Source: Bdellovibrionota bacterium (lineage in GTDB: Bacteria; Bdellovibrionota_C; UBA2361; JAFLCA01). Taken from it: DNA of 64,000 nucleotides. Both the position numbers and the translations under genes were made by a program. Below the pieces are notes generated by a model, which had not been told where the DNA came from, ran no database searches, and saw only the letters and a program-made list of their open reading frames with translations. Below are positions 38,324 to 47,081 of the stretch, one piece after another; the first letter of the stretch is position 1; every line of letters starts with the position of its first letter. Location of the stretch: the NCBI GenBank assembly GCA_030584005.1, contig CP129486.1:2043933-2107932 (forward strand). Reading direction: 5' to 3'.

Positions 38324-39331
38324 ATGGCCTCCATCACACTTTCCGCAAAGATGAAGAAACTCATGTCCGACCTGGAAGGTCTCTCCGAGGTTGAGGCCCT
38401 GGTGCGCAGCAAGTTCAGCGCGGAGGCCGTCAAGCTCACAGACATCTCGGCCTACCTTTTTGATACGGGCGGCAAGCGCATCCGCCCCGTCTTAGCACTT
38501 CTCGTCGCCAAGGCATTGGGGCTCTCCAAGCCCAGTGCTTCCTTGATAGATGTCGCCGCCGGGATTGAGCTCATTCATATGGCGACGCTGCTGCATGACG
38601 ACATCATCGATAAGTCCCCTACCCGTCGTCACATGGAATCGCCCTACCTGCGCTACGGTACACCGGCCACGCTGCTTACCGGTGATTTTCTGCTCGTTCG
38701 AGCGTTTAGCCTATGCGCCAGGCTCGATCGCACCATTATTGATGAAACCGAACGAGCCTGCGTCGAGCTCACTGAAGGTGAGATTCTCGAAAGCTCGCTG
38801 TGGGAAGAGCACCATAGCGTCGCATCATGCCTCCGTATCGCAAAGAAGAAGACGGCTTCACTTTTCCGATTGGCTGCATTTTGCGGCGCCTATCTAGCAG
38901 GCAATTCTCCAGCGGTCGTAGAGGCGGCGGCTCGATTCGGTGAAGAACTGGGTACAGCTTTTCAGATGCTTGATGACATCCTTGACGTTACCTCGGACGA
39001 AGACCTGCTGGGAAAGAAGACCGGCACCGACTTGAGAGAGCGCAAGCCCTCCTTGATAAACGTGTTGTGGCTGCAGCGTGGGGACCAGGGATCGGCCTTC
39101 TTGCGGCAACAGCCGCACTCTAAGGGAGAGGACGAACTGATCGCCAATGCGGTGGCGTTCTTGAGACAGGACAAGGAGATTATCGCGGAGGCCCGTACCC
39201 TAGCTAAAAGGACGATCGAAGGTGCTCACACCGCGCTCCGATCTGCAGCCGGTGCTGCCGGAAAGAGGGATGACTTGGCGCTGGAGTCCCTTGAGTTGCT
39301 CTGCGCCTTCACCCTCGATCGATTGGGCTAG
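38324..39331 (+). CDS. Long-chain polyprenyl diphosphate synthase
   Basis: This 335-residue all-helical trans-prenyltransferase condenses isopentenyl diphosphate onto an allylic primer. The two Asp-rich motifs are LLHDDIIDKSPTRR (DDIID 92-96) and FQMLDDILD (DDILD 217-221), with GGKRIRPVLALL upstream. The residues four and five before the first motif are Thr and Ala, and small residues there go with long products such as octaprenyl diphosphate for quinones. I start at ATG 38324; the frame is open 150 nt further up but that text does not look coding. The stop codon lies inside a palindromic repeat. Confidence 0.92.
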   Translation: MASITLSAKMKKLMSDLEGLSEVEALVRSKFSAEAVKLTDISAYLFDTGGKRIRPVLALLVAKALGLSKPSASLIDVAAGIELIHMATLLHDDIIDKSPTRRHMESPYLRYGTPATLLTGDFLLVRAFSLCARLDRTIIDETERACVELTEGEILESSLWEEHHSVASCLRIAKKKTASLFRLAAFCGAYLAGNSPAVVEAAARFGEELGTAFQMLDDILDVTSDEDLLGKKTGTDLRERKPSLINVLWLQRGDQGSAFLRQQPHSKGEDELIANAVAFLRQDKEIIAEARTLAKRTIEGAHTALRSAAGAAGKRDDLALESLELLCAFTLDRLG

Positions 39332-39363
39332 GAATAGGCTCAATAAGTTCAGCGTATCCCTAG
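39328..39363. repeat. Dispersed palindromic repeat, copy A
   Basis: The left arm CTAGGAATAGGCTCAA and right arm TTCAGCGTATCCCTAG form an imperfect palindrome (three mismatches). The TAG stop of the polyprenyl synthase gene (39329-39331) is part of the left end. It shares its right arm with copy B (41784) and its layout with copy C (57765). Confidence 0.6.
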
Positions 39364-39517
39364 AGGCGATCTCATAAATGCATTCTTTCTGTCAGATCCT
39401 CCTTCGCCCGTGGCCCCCCACAATATAGGGCTCTCTCCTGGGCTGCGGCGGATAGAAGCAGGCCATCTATTCTATCTATGAGACCGCTGCTAGAAGGAGC
39501 ACCGCGCAAGTTGCGGG

Positions 39518-40036
39518 TTATCCCCTGAACTCTACGTTCCTCACCCCGGCCAGGGCGTCCTTCATCTGCAAAAGAAGCTCTTGCGCACGAGCTGCGCAAG
39601 CCTCCTCGGCGCCTTGGCGCTCGGCGGCATCGGCCACACCCGAACGGGAACCAAACCGGCTAAGAACTGGTTCTGAGTACCGATACTCAGAGAGGGCTAG
39701 CCCCGTAAGACAAGTCCAATTTGGCGAGGATACGGGAGAGGTTTCCGTTAGGTAGTAGGCCGTCTCTTGGAAGGTGGCGCGAAGCTCCACCATGTAAGAA
39801 AAGTTCCCAATTCCCCCGACAATACGGCCCACTTCCGGTTTTGAATCCGAAACGCATACCGCCTCGGCCTGGATGATCGCGCTGCAATCGCCCCTGCTCA
39901 CCTTTTCCCGAACGAGCGCGGAAAGGTCCTGCATGCTCGCAACATCGCAGGGACGGCCTGCCGGCGAAAGAAACATCTCCCTAAGTTGGGATAGGAAACT
40001 GCCTTGGGTTCTGTATTGAACAGTTGAAAGTGACAT
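39518..40036 (-). CDS. Hypothetical protein
   Basis: This 172-residue protein has no signal peptide or membrane helix and no recognised domain. The middle looks like a beta-rich domain (RIVGGIGNFSYMVELRATFQ, TAYYLTETSPVSS) and the C-terminus is a helix (AERQGAEEACAARAQELLLQMKDALAG). Codon composition is that of a real gene. The ribosome binding site is poor, and no neighbour hints at a role. Confidence 0.6.
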   Translation of the reverse strand: MSLSTVQYRTQGSFLSQLREMFLSPAGRPCDVASMQDLSALVREKVSRGDCSAIIQAEAVCVSDSKPEVGRIVGGIGNFSYMVELRATFQETAYYLTETSPVSSPNWTCLTGLALSEYRYSEPVLSRFGSRSGVADAAERQGAEEACAARAQELLLQMKDALAGVRNVEFRG

Positions 40037-40331
40037 ACGACGCAGCCGCTGTTACACCTCTTTGGGATTCAGGATATGACAAATTTCTTCGTAATTATAG
40101 TGGGTTAACGAAATTCTCATTGTTCTTATCAGCGAGCGCTCAGAATTTAGAATTTGAGGCGCAACACTTTCTCCACAGCTCCACATAACCCTCTATGAAT
40201 ACAGTCTGTTTGCGCAGACTAGGAGTGTACCACCCGATTTACTTGGTATTTCGCAGCAAGTTCAGCACTTGCCCAACGGTTCCCTGTGCCTCGATGTTTC
40301 TTGGCTCATCGGTTTTTCTTAGGAGGGTGAC

Positions 40332-40649
40332 GTGAGTAACTATCTTCCAGGAGAATGGACCGTGAGTAGTTCAGACCGTCTCCCCTACATGGATGTCGCG
40401 TACCTTGGTGGCAAGGGTTATAGCCCAATCAGTGAACTGATGCGGGCCATCATTCTACGCACTATCGAAGACTACAACTCTGAAGGTGAAATTCGCGAGG
40501 AAGCGATCACTTACATGTTCGATGAAGAGGACCAGTACATCTTTTCCTTCCGCTTCATCTGCAAGCACTTGGGCTTTGACCCCGATAAGGCTCGGCACCA
40601 CATCATGAATGCGACTCGCCGCATCAGCACCAGAAGGCGCGCCGCTTAA
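40332..40649 (+). CDS. Small conserved protein of unknown function
   Basis: This 105-residue protein starts at GTG with a near-perfect AGGAGG 5 nt upstream, which fixes the start. The pattern ELMRAIILRTIEDYNS...EEAITYMFDEEDQYIFSFRFICKHLGFDPDKARHHIM matches a small protein family common in deltaproteobacteria-like genomes, whose members read 'EEAEEWI...SFENICEALGLDPDYLR'. The last helices look like a compact DNA- or RNA-binding unit with a basic tail (RRISTRRRAA), but no member's function is known to me. It stands alone on the plus strand. Confidence 0.8.
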   Translation: MSNYLPGEWTVSSSDRLPYMDVAYLGGKGYSPISELMRAIILRTIEDYNSEGEIREEAITYMFDEEDQYIFSFRFICKHLGFDPDKARHHIMNATRRISTRRRAA

Positions 40650-40661
40650 TCACGCAGTAAA

Positions 40662-40711
40662 CGCGGTTCGCCGAAGGCCCGTCTGTACAGATGTTCCTTT
40701 TGAGAACCGCG
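40662..40711. repeat. Inverted repeat downstream of 40332 gene
   Basis: Arms CGCGGTTC (40662-40669) and GAACCGCG (40704-40711) flank a 34-nt loop that contains the smaller palindrome TCTGTACAGA. It lies between converging genes and may act in transcription termination. No clear T-run follows on either strand. Confidence 0.35.
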
Positions 40712-40727
40712 GCAGAAGTCACCAGCC

Positions 40728-41621
40728 CTAACCGTTATTCGCTCGATAGTACCGTAGCGGAACAAAGAACAGACAGATCAGCTTTGCCACGATTCCAACG
40801 AGCAGGGCGAGCAGGCCGCTGCGGTAGAGGAGATGGCCAAAGCTGGGGCCGCGCTTTAAGATCGACGCCTCCTCCACGAACAGCACCTCGCAGGCTCCGT
40901 TACCCGTATCGTTGCGGGTGAGACTCGATGTTCGGGCCATCGGCTTCATCCCCGTGAGGTAGTAGCTCACTAGCATCCCCTTAAGCCAGATCTGATCGCC
41001 TATGCGCGCGCTCTGAATGACAGCCTCTACCTGAGCATCATTCGTAAGGAGGTGGTTATTGGATAGCGCGCGTGGATCGAACTGCTCATATACCTCCTGT
41101 CGCGCCGTTCTGATGTTGCAGGTCCATGACTCGCTCCAATACTCAAAGTTGTGAAAATTATTGTCTGCGACGTTGGGCCCCCAAATTACACATAGATCCC
41201 GGAAGTCTACTGAGCTCGCATCATGGTAAATGTCCCCCCACCCCTGCGGATTGTTGTGGCTCACTATCAAGCCTGCCATCTCATAGTCGGCAAGCGGCTC
41301 AACCGTATAGCGCTCTCCCCTATACAGGAAATCGAAAGGGGCCCGCTCAGTTGATTGCTGCTGCGGGGCATGACGCAGCTCCGACTGTATATCTCTGGCG
41401 TCAGGGAGCTCGCCTTTGCGCCACCACCCCGCCACCGTGCAAAGTAGCGCTGCCGCAAGCAGGAAGTTCGCCGCCGGGTTTAGAAACCGCAGCGAGTGCA
41501 TACTACGCGCGCTGTCTGAGGTTCTGGATCTCCCGGAGGACCTTGCAGAGGGACTCGCTGGCGCCTCAAAGCTGCCAGGGATCGGCGCAGGAGGCTTAGG
41601 TGGCTCCTCAAATTCAATCAT
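40728..41621 (-). CDS. Conserved membrane protein with periplasmic domain, unknown function
   Basis: This 297-residue protein has a Pro/Ser-rich cytoplasmic N-terminus, one helix at about residues 48-66, a periplasmic domain of ~200 residues and a second helix near the C-terminus (LLYRSGLLALLVGIVAKLICLFF). The domain carries the marks of a conserved but uncharacterised family: YTVEPLADYEMAGLIVSH, DICVIWGPN-type text (RDLCVIWGPNVADN), LSNNHLLTNDAQV, ARIGDQIWLKGMLVSY and TRNDTGNGACEVLFVE. No ribosome binding site stands out. The two helices place the domain in the periplasm. Confidence 0.8.
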   Translation of the reverse strand: MIEFEEPPKPPAPIPGSFEAPASPSARSSGRSRTSDSARSMHSLRFLNPAANFLLAAALLCTVAGWWRKGELPDARDIQSELRHAPQQQSTERAPFDFLYRGERYTVEPLADYEMAGLIVSHNNPQGWGDIYHDASSVDFRDLCVIWGPNVADNNFHNFEYWSESWTCNIRTARQEVYEQFDPRALSNNHLLTNDAQVEAVIQSARIGDQIWLKGMLVSYYLTGMKPMARTSSLTRNDTGNGACEVLFVEEASILKRGPSFGHLLYRSGLLALLVGIVAKLICLFFVPLRYYRANNG

Positions 41622-41783
41622 TAGAGCAACCGCAACGATATCGAGTTAGAAACGGGGACACCTTGCAACTATCGGAGCGCTGCTGCAACCCCTTAAGGGG
41701 AAAGCCAGCGGCCTAGGTGTACCCAGTATTAGGTCGTAGCCGTATAGAATTACTGCGGGGGCGCACCAAAGGCGCGCGCACTG

Positions 41784-41821
41784 CTTGGGATACGCTCACT
41801 AAGTTCTCGGCGTATCCCTAG
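41784..41821. repeat. Dispersed palindromic repeat, copy B
   Basis: The left arm CTTGGGATACGC and right arm GCGTATCCCTAG pair at 11 of 12 positions around a 14-nt loop containing TAAGTTC. The same AAGTTC...GCGTATCCCTAG text is in copy A. Confidence 0.6.
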
Positions 41822-41890
41822 CGCAGGCCCGGATGACGAGCGGGCGGGCGTAGTTTGGAGCGTCTGAACAAGGGCCATGGAGGGCGCTTA

Positions 41891-41907
41891 CTCAGTCTAT
41901 CCCTAAA
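41891..41907. repeat. Half copy of the dispersed palindromic repeat
   Basis: TACTCAGTCTATCCCTA resembles the right half of copies A and B (TTCAGCGTATCCCTAG) with small changes, and no left arm is visible. This is a degenerate relic at best. Confidence 0.3.
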
Positions 41908-41980
41908 ACCGGTTTGAGAGGGGGCTTGCTGAAACTACTTATAGTGCATCAATCAGAACCCATGACGGAAAAACTATGGG

Positions 41981-42011
41981 CAAAAAGAAGGGCACCTCAA
42001 AGGTGCCCTTC
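41981..42011 (-). terminator. Rho-independent terminator of the YdcH-like gene
   Basis: The minus strand has a perfect 11-bp stem (arms GAAGGGCACCT and AGGTGCCCTTC) with a three-base loop, followed directly by a T5 run. It lies 36 nt past the stop of the YdcH/DUF465 gene. Confidence 0.88.
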
Positions 42012-42046
42012 GCGGTTATGTGAGCATCGTAAAAAAATACCTGTTG

Positions 42047-42280
42047 TTATTGGGTGGCGTCGCTTTGCACCTCATTCACAAGCGCCATTATCCTATCCAC
42101 TCCCTGTAATTTCGCTCTTTTCAAGCGTTTCAGCTCTAACTGTTCCCGTGCGGTTAAATACGTTCTTCGTTCTAAGGCTTCCACCTGCGAATCGAGATCC
42201 ACATGTTCCTCGTATAATTTCTTTATTAATCGGTTGCTCTCGAGGACACGGTAGATTCTCTCTCGATCGTTTGCTTCCAT
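42047..42280 (-). CDS. YdcH/DUF465 family small coiled-coil protein
   Basis: This 77-residue, fully helical protein has the DUF465 pattern: SNRLIKKLYEEHVDLDSQVEALE, then REQLELKRLKRAKLQGVDRIMAL, two antiparallel coiled-coil helices. The family is widespread in proteobacteria and has no established role. GGAGG lies 6 nt before the ATG, and a strong terminator follows, so it is a one-gene unit. Confidence 0.9.
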   Translation of the reverse strand: MEANDRERIYRVLESNRLIKKLYEEHVDLDSQVEALERRTYLTAREQLELKRLKRAKLQGVDRIMALVNEVQSDATQ

Positions 42281-42680
42281 TAGTTTCCTCCGTTACGAAG
42301 TTGAAGCGTTCACTACCCTTGCAAGACTTTCCTCTGCGTCGTCGCTCGTTCAAAACCGCTACACGCGTACCGCTTCGACCTGCGGTCGAACGAGAAACAG
42401 CAATGTAAAGACGAGGAGAAGGATTGGAAAATTCAGGGGGAGGAACGTGTTGATCATTCTTTAGTTGCCCACCTTACCGCTCTTTTATCTAGAATACGGA
42501 TTTGACCGATCAAGAGTCAAAAGATTTATCAATCAGGGGCAAGTCCATCCGAAATTACTCGACTTTTTTTTGCTCGGCCCTGGACCTTCGGCCCTACCGA
42601 AAGGTCATTCTAACGCTGCCACAAATTAACATATTGAAAGAATTAGAAGGGCCAACGAGCGTAGCGCTCGGGAAGGTCGA
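42281..42680. other. Intergenic region upstream of the YdcH-like gene
   Basis: This 400-nt stretch holds the upstream region of the YdcH-like gene and the 3' side of pgeF. It contains a 7-bp palindrome at 42374-42390 (TTCGACC, TGC, GGTCGAA) and the hairpin at 42656. No open frame in it is supported. Confidence 0.5.
42656..42670 (-). terminator. Possible terminator hairpin of pgeF
   Basis: Six-base arms CGAGCG and CGCTCG with a three-base loop lie 11 nt past the pgeF stop. On the minus strand the hairpin is followed by TTGGCCCTTCTAATTC, only loosely T-rich, so the call is weak. Confidence 0.35.
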
Positions 42681-43406
42681 TCACGACCGATCAAAAAGTG
42701 GTTCTAACAGCTCTGCAGCGCCAATCAGGGTAACATTTCTCCCCTTCTCGCCTCTGCGATGGGAGAAATACGCCGGGTCCGACATGGTGTCATCTCCGAG
42801 CAGCTCAACGTGGGCACCTAGACCTCGAGCTATCCCAGCGATGCTTTCAGGGAGAGAAAGCAGCAATCTCCCTGAGGTGGAGGGGCGATATATGGCCCGG
42901 CTTCCAAGCGCCTCCAGCACCTCCGCCCCTACTTCATAACTTGAGGGACCTGCACAGGGCCCCACCACAACCTCCACTGCGCGTGAACCTACGCACTCAA
43001 GCGCCCGTTCAACGATTCCCCCCGCGATTCCACGCCACCCGGCATGCACAAGTGCAATCCGCTGATGCCCGCTTATAATCACCGGGGCGCAATCAGCAGT
43101 GACTACGGCAAAACACTGTACCCCCTGCTGAAGCTCACGGCGTGTAATAAGTAAGGCGTCTGCTTGGATCTGGCAGGGTCCTTGGTGCGGCGATGGGATC
43201 TGGGCTGCATTCACGACCTGTGCGCTGTGCATCTGGCTCAATGCACACACCGGCGCGTGCACTCCCTCGGCGACTGTTTGCAAAGCGCTCGCTGTCGAGT
43301 CGGATCGGTCAAGACGCCCCAGGAACGCATGCCCCAAACCGTCTGACCACCACCGCGGGTTGACCCAGCATGGAGCCCCCCTCCAACGCCGTTTCTCCCA
43401 GCTCAT
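42681..43406 (-). CDS. pgeF: PgeF/YlmD-type purine nucleoside phosphorylase/deaminase (laccase-domain protein)
   Basis: This 241-residue protein of the DUF152/'multicopper oxidase-like' family works as a zinc enzyme. Members phosphorylise or deaminate purine nucleosides, or edit cell-wall precursors (PgeF in E. coli). The three metal ligands are visible: H60 in LSQMHSAQ, C106 in VTADCAPVI and H121 in VHAGWRGIAGG. PCAGPSSYEVG and FSHRRGEKGRN complete the pattern. ATG 43406 overlaps the rluD stop as ATGA, so translation is coupled. Confidence 0.92.
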   Translation of the reverse strand: MSWEKRRWRGAPCWVNPRWWSDGLGHAFLGRLDRSDSTASALQTVAEGVHAPVCALSQMHSAQVVNAAQIPSPHQGPCQIQADALLITRRELQQGVQCFAVVTADCAPVIISGHQRIALVHAGWRGIAGGIVERALECVGSRAVEVVVGPCAGPSSYEVGAEVLEALGSRAIYRPSTSGRLLLSLPESIAGIARGLGAHVELLGDDTMSDPAYFSHRRGEKGRNVTLIGAAELLEPLFDRS

Positions 43407-44386
43407 CGACCCTGCCCCCTGAAACACTGGATAAGCTGGATAAAATCGGCCGGCAATGGTGCTTCAAATCGCATCCGTTCAGCGCTTCGTGGATGGGTGA
43501 ATTCAAGACTGAAGGCATGCAGGGCTTGCCGGCCAAAACGCTTGGATTCTCGCTGCAGAGGCTCAGGCAGCACATGATCCGTTCCGTACACCGGATCACC
43601 GATCAACGGAGCCCCTGCCGCCGCACAGTGTACGCGAATTTGGTGTGTGCGGCCCGTTTCTAACTCCACATCGAGAAGTCCGGCATGCTCCATGCGCTCA
43701 AGGAGCAGCCAGTGTGTGCGGGCCTCTTTCCCCCCCGATGGGAGCACTGCCATGCGACGCCGATGCTTGGGGTCTCGCCCTATAGCGCCACAGAAACTAC
43801 CGCGGGTCTCACCCTGCCGGAAGAGCTGACCACCGCGCGGAGTCGAAAGAACGAGTGCGCGATAGTGCTTCTTTGTTTCACGCGCGGCAAACTGACGAGC
43901 CAGCGCATGATGCACCGATGGATTCTTTGCAACGACTATCACCCCCGATGTGTCCTTGTCGAGCCTGTGGACGATGCCCGGCCGTGCGGATTGTGGGTCG
44001 AATGGATGCATGAAGTCCCGGTTGCGCGCAACTAAGGCATTGACCAGAGTAGCCGATCGATTCCCCGCTCCCGGATGCACTACTACCCCGGCGGGCTTGT
44101 CGATTACTAACAGTTCTTCATCCTCGTGCAGCACGACGAGGTCACGAGGGTGCGGCTCGATAGGCTGCGACGGTTCGCATAGCTCTTTCACCTCAACCTG
44201 AGCGTCTGTGCGCACCAAGGTGCCGGCCTTTGCCACGACCTTTCCATCTACGGCAACCGCACCGCGCTCGATGATGCGTTTTAGTTGTGAGCGTGTGACC
44301 GTGCCGAAGCGCGGGTCCTTGGCGCACTCGTCCACAATGAGCGTATCGAGCCGGCCTTCATGAGGAGCCTTGAATTTTAGAGCCAT
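43403..44386 (-). CDS. rluD: 23S rRNA pseudouridine synthase, RluD family
   Basis: This 327-residue RluA/RluD-family enzyme converts uridines in 23S rRNA (positions 1911/1915/1917 in E. coli) to pseudouridine. An N-terminal S4 domain (VTRSQLKRIIERGAVAVDGK) is followed by the catalytic domain: VIDKPAGVVVHPGAGN and the motif IVHRLDKDTSG with catalytic D143. LETGRTHQIRVH and LIGDPVYG are near the C-terminus. It lies between ribF and pgeF and overlaps pgeF by 4 nt. Confidence 0.94.
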   Translation of the reverse strand: MALKFKAPHEGRLDTLIVDECAKDPRFGTVTRSQLKRIIERGAVAVDGKVVAKAGTLVRTDAQVEVKELCEPSQPIEPHPRDLVVLHEDEELLVIDKPAGVVVHPGAGNRSATLVNALVARNRDFMHPFDPQSARPGIVHRLDKDTSGVIVVAKNPSVHHALARQFAARETKKHYRALVLSTPRGGQLFRQGETRGSFCGAIGRDPKHRRRMAVLPSGGKEARTHWLLLERMEHAGLLDVELETGRTHQIRVHCAAAGAPLIGDPVYGTDHVLPEPLQRESKRFGRQALHAFSLEFTHPRSAERMRFEAPLPADFIQLIQCFRGQGR

Positions 44387-44390
44387 GCAC

Positions 44391-45329
44391 TCATTTCATT
44401 ATACCGATTGCTTGCAGAATGCGCTGGGCCTCGGCTATGTCCACCTGAATCTGGGTCTTGAGCGCCTCAAGCGAGGGGAATCGTTGCTCGGCTCTAAGGT
44501 GGGCGAGAAGTGCCAGCCGTACAGACTTCCCGTACAGGGTTCCGGGTGACCGTCCCAACACATGGCTCTCCACTGTCTCATGCTGTCCATCAACGGTGGG
44601 CCTCACTCCAATATTAGTCACCGCAGGATACACCGTGCCCTCGCACTCCAGGGTACTCGCATACACTCCGTACGCGGGACGCACCAATTCCCTGGCAATG
44701 CGCATATTCGCGGTGGGCACCCCGATCGTACGGCCTCGCCCGGCACCGGCCTGAATACGTCCGCGCAGCCGGTATGGATGGCCCATCAGCAAGGCGGCTT
44801 TCTGCACTTCGCCGGCGACAATGAGTTCTCTGACGCGTCGACTGCTTATCCTCTCATTTCCTTCCTCGAAAAAGGGTACTTCAAGATAGCGCCGTCCTAC
44901 CTTGAGCAGCTCGGAACGCAGCAGGCTCACATCGCCAGCCCCTGATCTGCCGAAACGCGCATCTGGTCCTGTCACCACTACATCGGCGTTTATGCGCGCC
45001 AACAGGTACTCGTGGATGAATCGCTCTGGCGCAAGCTTGGAAAAAGGCTCCGAGAAATGCAGCAGATACAGGACATCAACGCCGTACCTCTCGAACGCCG
45101 CCGCATTCTCATGCAGGTCGAATATTCGGGGAATACTGATACCGCGCACCACCGATACGGGGTGCGGATAGAATGACACAACTACCACACTGCCTTGCGC
45201 GCCGGCCTGTTCCCGCAAGGCTCGCATGATCCTCTGGTGCCCACGATGCACACCATCGAAGTTTCCGAAGGTGACACTGACCGGTCTAAGCAAGGAAGGA
45301 AGAGTTGGGCCGCCCCGACGCACAATCAT
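44391..45329 (-). CDS. ribF: Bifunctional riboflavin kinase / FAD synthetase
   Basis: This enzyme of about 312 residues makes FMN from riboflavin and then FAD. The N-terminal nucleotidyltransferase domain has VTFGNFDGVHRGHQ (residues 19-32) and SFYPHP. The C-terminal flavokinase domain has GRGRTIGVPTANM, AYGVYAS and TNIGVRPTVDGQH. I start at ATG 45329 because the N-terminus then matches the family; the frame is open upstream to a TTG at 45419. No ribosome binding site is clear. It overlaps the beginning of the rluD region by only 4 nt of spacer. Confidence 0.94.
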   Translation of the reverse strand: MIVRRGGPTLPSLLRPVSVTFGNFDGVHRGHQRIMRALREQAGAQGSVVVVSFYPHPVSVVRGISIPRIFDLHENAAAFERYGVDVLYLLHFSEPFSKLAPERFIHEYLLARINADVVVTGPDARFGRSGAGDVSLLRSELLKVGRRYLEVPFFEEGNERISSRRVRELIVAGEVQKAALLMGHPYRLRGRIQAGAGRGRTIGVPTANMRIARELVRPAYGVYASTLECEGTVYPAVTNIGVRPTVDGQHETVESHVLGRSPGTLYGKSVRLALLAHLRAEQRFPSLEALKTQIQVDIAEAQRILQAIGIMK

Positions 45330-45472
45330 ATTAGCAACGCAAATCGAAGTGATACCGAAGCCGCTGCATACAGTATGAGCTATTCTTCTAAACGACCTCC
45401 CGGGGTCATCTACCTTCAAAGCTCATCCAGCCTGACCGCACTCTCGCCAGGACCAGACCCGGCCTTGGGCGG

Positions 45473-46261
45473 TTAGCGCAGATCTTTCAATTTGGTCTTG
45501 GCCTGCTGGGCCTCTGCGCTCTTGGGAAACTCGGCAATCAACTTCTGTAGAGTAAGCTTGGCGGTCCGACTATCATTCAGCCGTATGAAAACAGATGCCT
45601 GCCGCAGCAACGCCAGTGGTGTGCGCTTGCTCTTCGGGAACTTCGTCACTAGCTCGCTGTAGGCTGCGAGCGCTCGCTTGTTATCACCAAGTCCATCTCC
45701 GGCAACGCCGAGCCAAAATAGCGCATGCGCCGAACCATCGCTGCCATAGCTCAGATTGACCGCCTCCTGAAGCAACGGAATGGCGTCCTCAAAACGCCCC
45801 TGTCGCACCTTGGCAAGTCCTTCAGCGAAACGGCGAGGCGCTTCTTCCGTTGCTCCCCGCACACTTGCCTCATCCTGCTCCAGCGCTTGTACAGGCACTA
45901 TGGGTGGCGGCGGCTGAAGCTGGTTAGACGGCAGTACAATCAATTCGCCGGGAGCGGAGCTTATAGCCCCGGGAACAGAGCTTGGGGCTCCGGAAAAACG
46001 GCTGCGCTGCCCATACTCCAACTCTTCAAGCTTACCGGTGAGGCGGCTTACCTGATCCTGCATGGAGGAGAGCTGGACGGTGTGCTCGGCTTGAATCTTT
46101 CGCATCTCCTCGATGTTCCGCTCAAGTCCTTGCACATCCAATCGGACGCGATTATCGGCACATCCGCATAGGAAAATAAGTAGGCCCGCCAGGATTGCCG
46201 GAGCAAGCCTGCGGGCCTTTGAACACTCGACGTCAGTGCAAAGTGTGCTGTGTTGTGTCAC
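45473..46261 (-). CDS. cpoB: Tol-Pal system coordinator CpoB/YbgF, lipoprotein variant
   Basis: This 262-residue protein has a signal ending in LLIFLCGC, so the Cys at about residue 34 is probably lipidated, unlike soluble E. coli CpoB. A coiled coil (residues ~40-85), a Pro-rich linker and TPR repeats follow (GRFEDAIPLLQEAV, ALFWLGVAGDGLGDNKRALAAYSEL, DSRTAKLTLQKLI). CpoB coordinates outer-membrane constriction with peptidoglycan synthesis. It starts with GTG and is the last gene of the tol cluster, 26 nt after pal. Confidence 0.88.
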   Translation of the reverse strand: MTQHSTLCTDVECSKARRLAPAILAGLLIFLCGCADNRVRLDVQGLERNIEEMRKIQAEHTVQLSSMQDQVSRLTGKLEELEYGQRSRFSGAPSSVPGAISSAPGELIVLPSNQLQPPPPIVPVQALEQDEASVRGATEEAPRRFAEGLAKVRQGRFEDAIPLLQEAVNLSYGSDGSAHALFWLGVAGDGLGDNKRALAAYSELVTKFPKSKRTPLALLRQASVFIRLNDSRTAKLTLQKLIAEFPKSAEAQQAKTKLKDLR

Positions 46262-46287
46262 AAATTATCGCAACGACAAGACAGAAC

Positions 46288-46734
46288 TTATTGCACATTG
46301 AAGTGAGCGCGGCGATTCTTCGCCCATGCTTCTTCGTTGTGGCGTGGGTCAAGTGGGAGCTCTTCTCCGTAGCTCACGGTGCTCATGCGACCCTCCTCAA
46401 CACCCAAGGAGCGAAGATACTCCATCGCTGCACGGGCACGGCGCGCACCGAGAGCCATATTGTACTCATTGGTACCACGCTCATCGCAGTGTCCTTCCAC
46501 CTGAACGCGTGCAGAAGGATTCGCCTTCAACCAATCTGCATTCTGGCCAAGGATCGACTTGGCGGTGTTATCCAACGCATAAGAATCAAAAGCAAAATTG
46601 ACATCAGCGAGCACGTCTCCTGGTTCCGCACGCGCGATATTGTCCCCATCTGGTCCCATCTTCTTTGTCCGACAGGCGCAACCGGTTGCGAGCAAACAAA
46701 GTGCAATCGCAACAAGTATCTTCGTAAATTTCAT
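46288..46734 (-). CDS. pal: Peptidoglycan-associated lipoprotein Pal
   Basis: This 148-residue outer-membrane lipoprotein has the lipobox LLATGC (lipid on C19) and an OmpA-like peptidoglycan-binding domain (VNFAFDSYALD, VQVEGHCDERGTNEYNMALGARRARA, SYGEELPLD). It tethers the outer membrane to the wall and binds TolB. GGAGG lies 5 nt before the ATG. It is separated from tolB by a 347-nt gap, so it may have its own promoter. Confidence 0.95.
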   Translation of the reverse strand: MKFTKILVAIALCLLATGCACRTKKMGPDGDNIARAEPGDVLADVNFAFDSYALDNTAKSILGQNADWLKANPSARVQVEGHCDERGTNEYNMALGARRARAAMEYLRSLGVEEGRMSTVSYGEELPLDPRHNEEAWAKNRRAHFNVQ

Positions 46735-47081
46735 AATTTCCTCCGTTAAATTGGGATCAGTCGCACCGATAGATTGATGCTCTCACTCTAAGAGTTGCTT
46801 CCCAAAATGCTCCTTCCTCCCAGACCTCCATCCAGGACACCCCCGCAGGTACTGTATATACCTCGGCAAATGAATTCACTGAAAATGGAAAGTAGCGTAG
46901 ATTTATCAGTAAAATACAAAGTGCTGCAAGGAGTTAAAGCACTAATCTAGGCGATTTTCCGCAGCTTGATCTGTGCACTACCAGATCATCTGAAATGGCC
47001 TGGGCCAGCCGCCCCAACAACGCCATGTCGGGCACTGGCCATCACGGCTCACATTCCTGGGAGTCCCCACATTCGTCATCC
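46735..47081. other. Spacer between tolB and pal
   Basis: This is the longest gap inside the tol cluster. It contains short imperfect inverted repeats (AGGTA near 46852 and TATACCT; AGTGCT and AGCACT near 46921-46945) but no supported gene. A separate pal promoter is plausible but I cannot place its boxes with confidence. Confidence 0.4.

Larger units (their letters stand above)
41622..42046. other. Gene-free stretch with repeats and a terminator
   Basis: This region lies between the 40728 membrane protein and the YdcH-like gene. It contains palindromic repeat copy B, a half copy of the same element and the terminator of the YdcH-like gene. I see no supported open frame. Confidence 0.6.
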
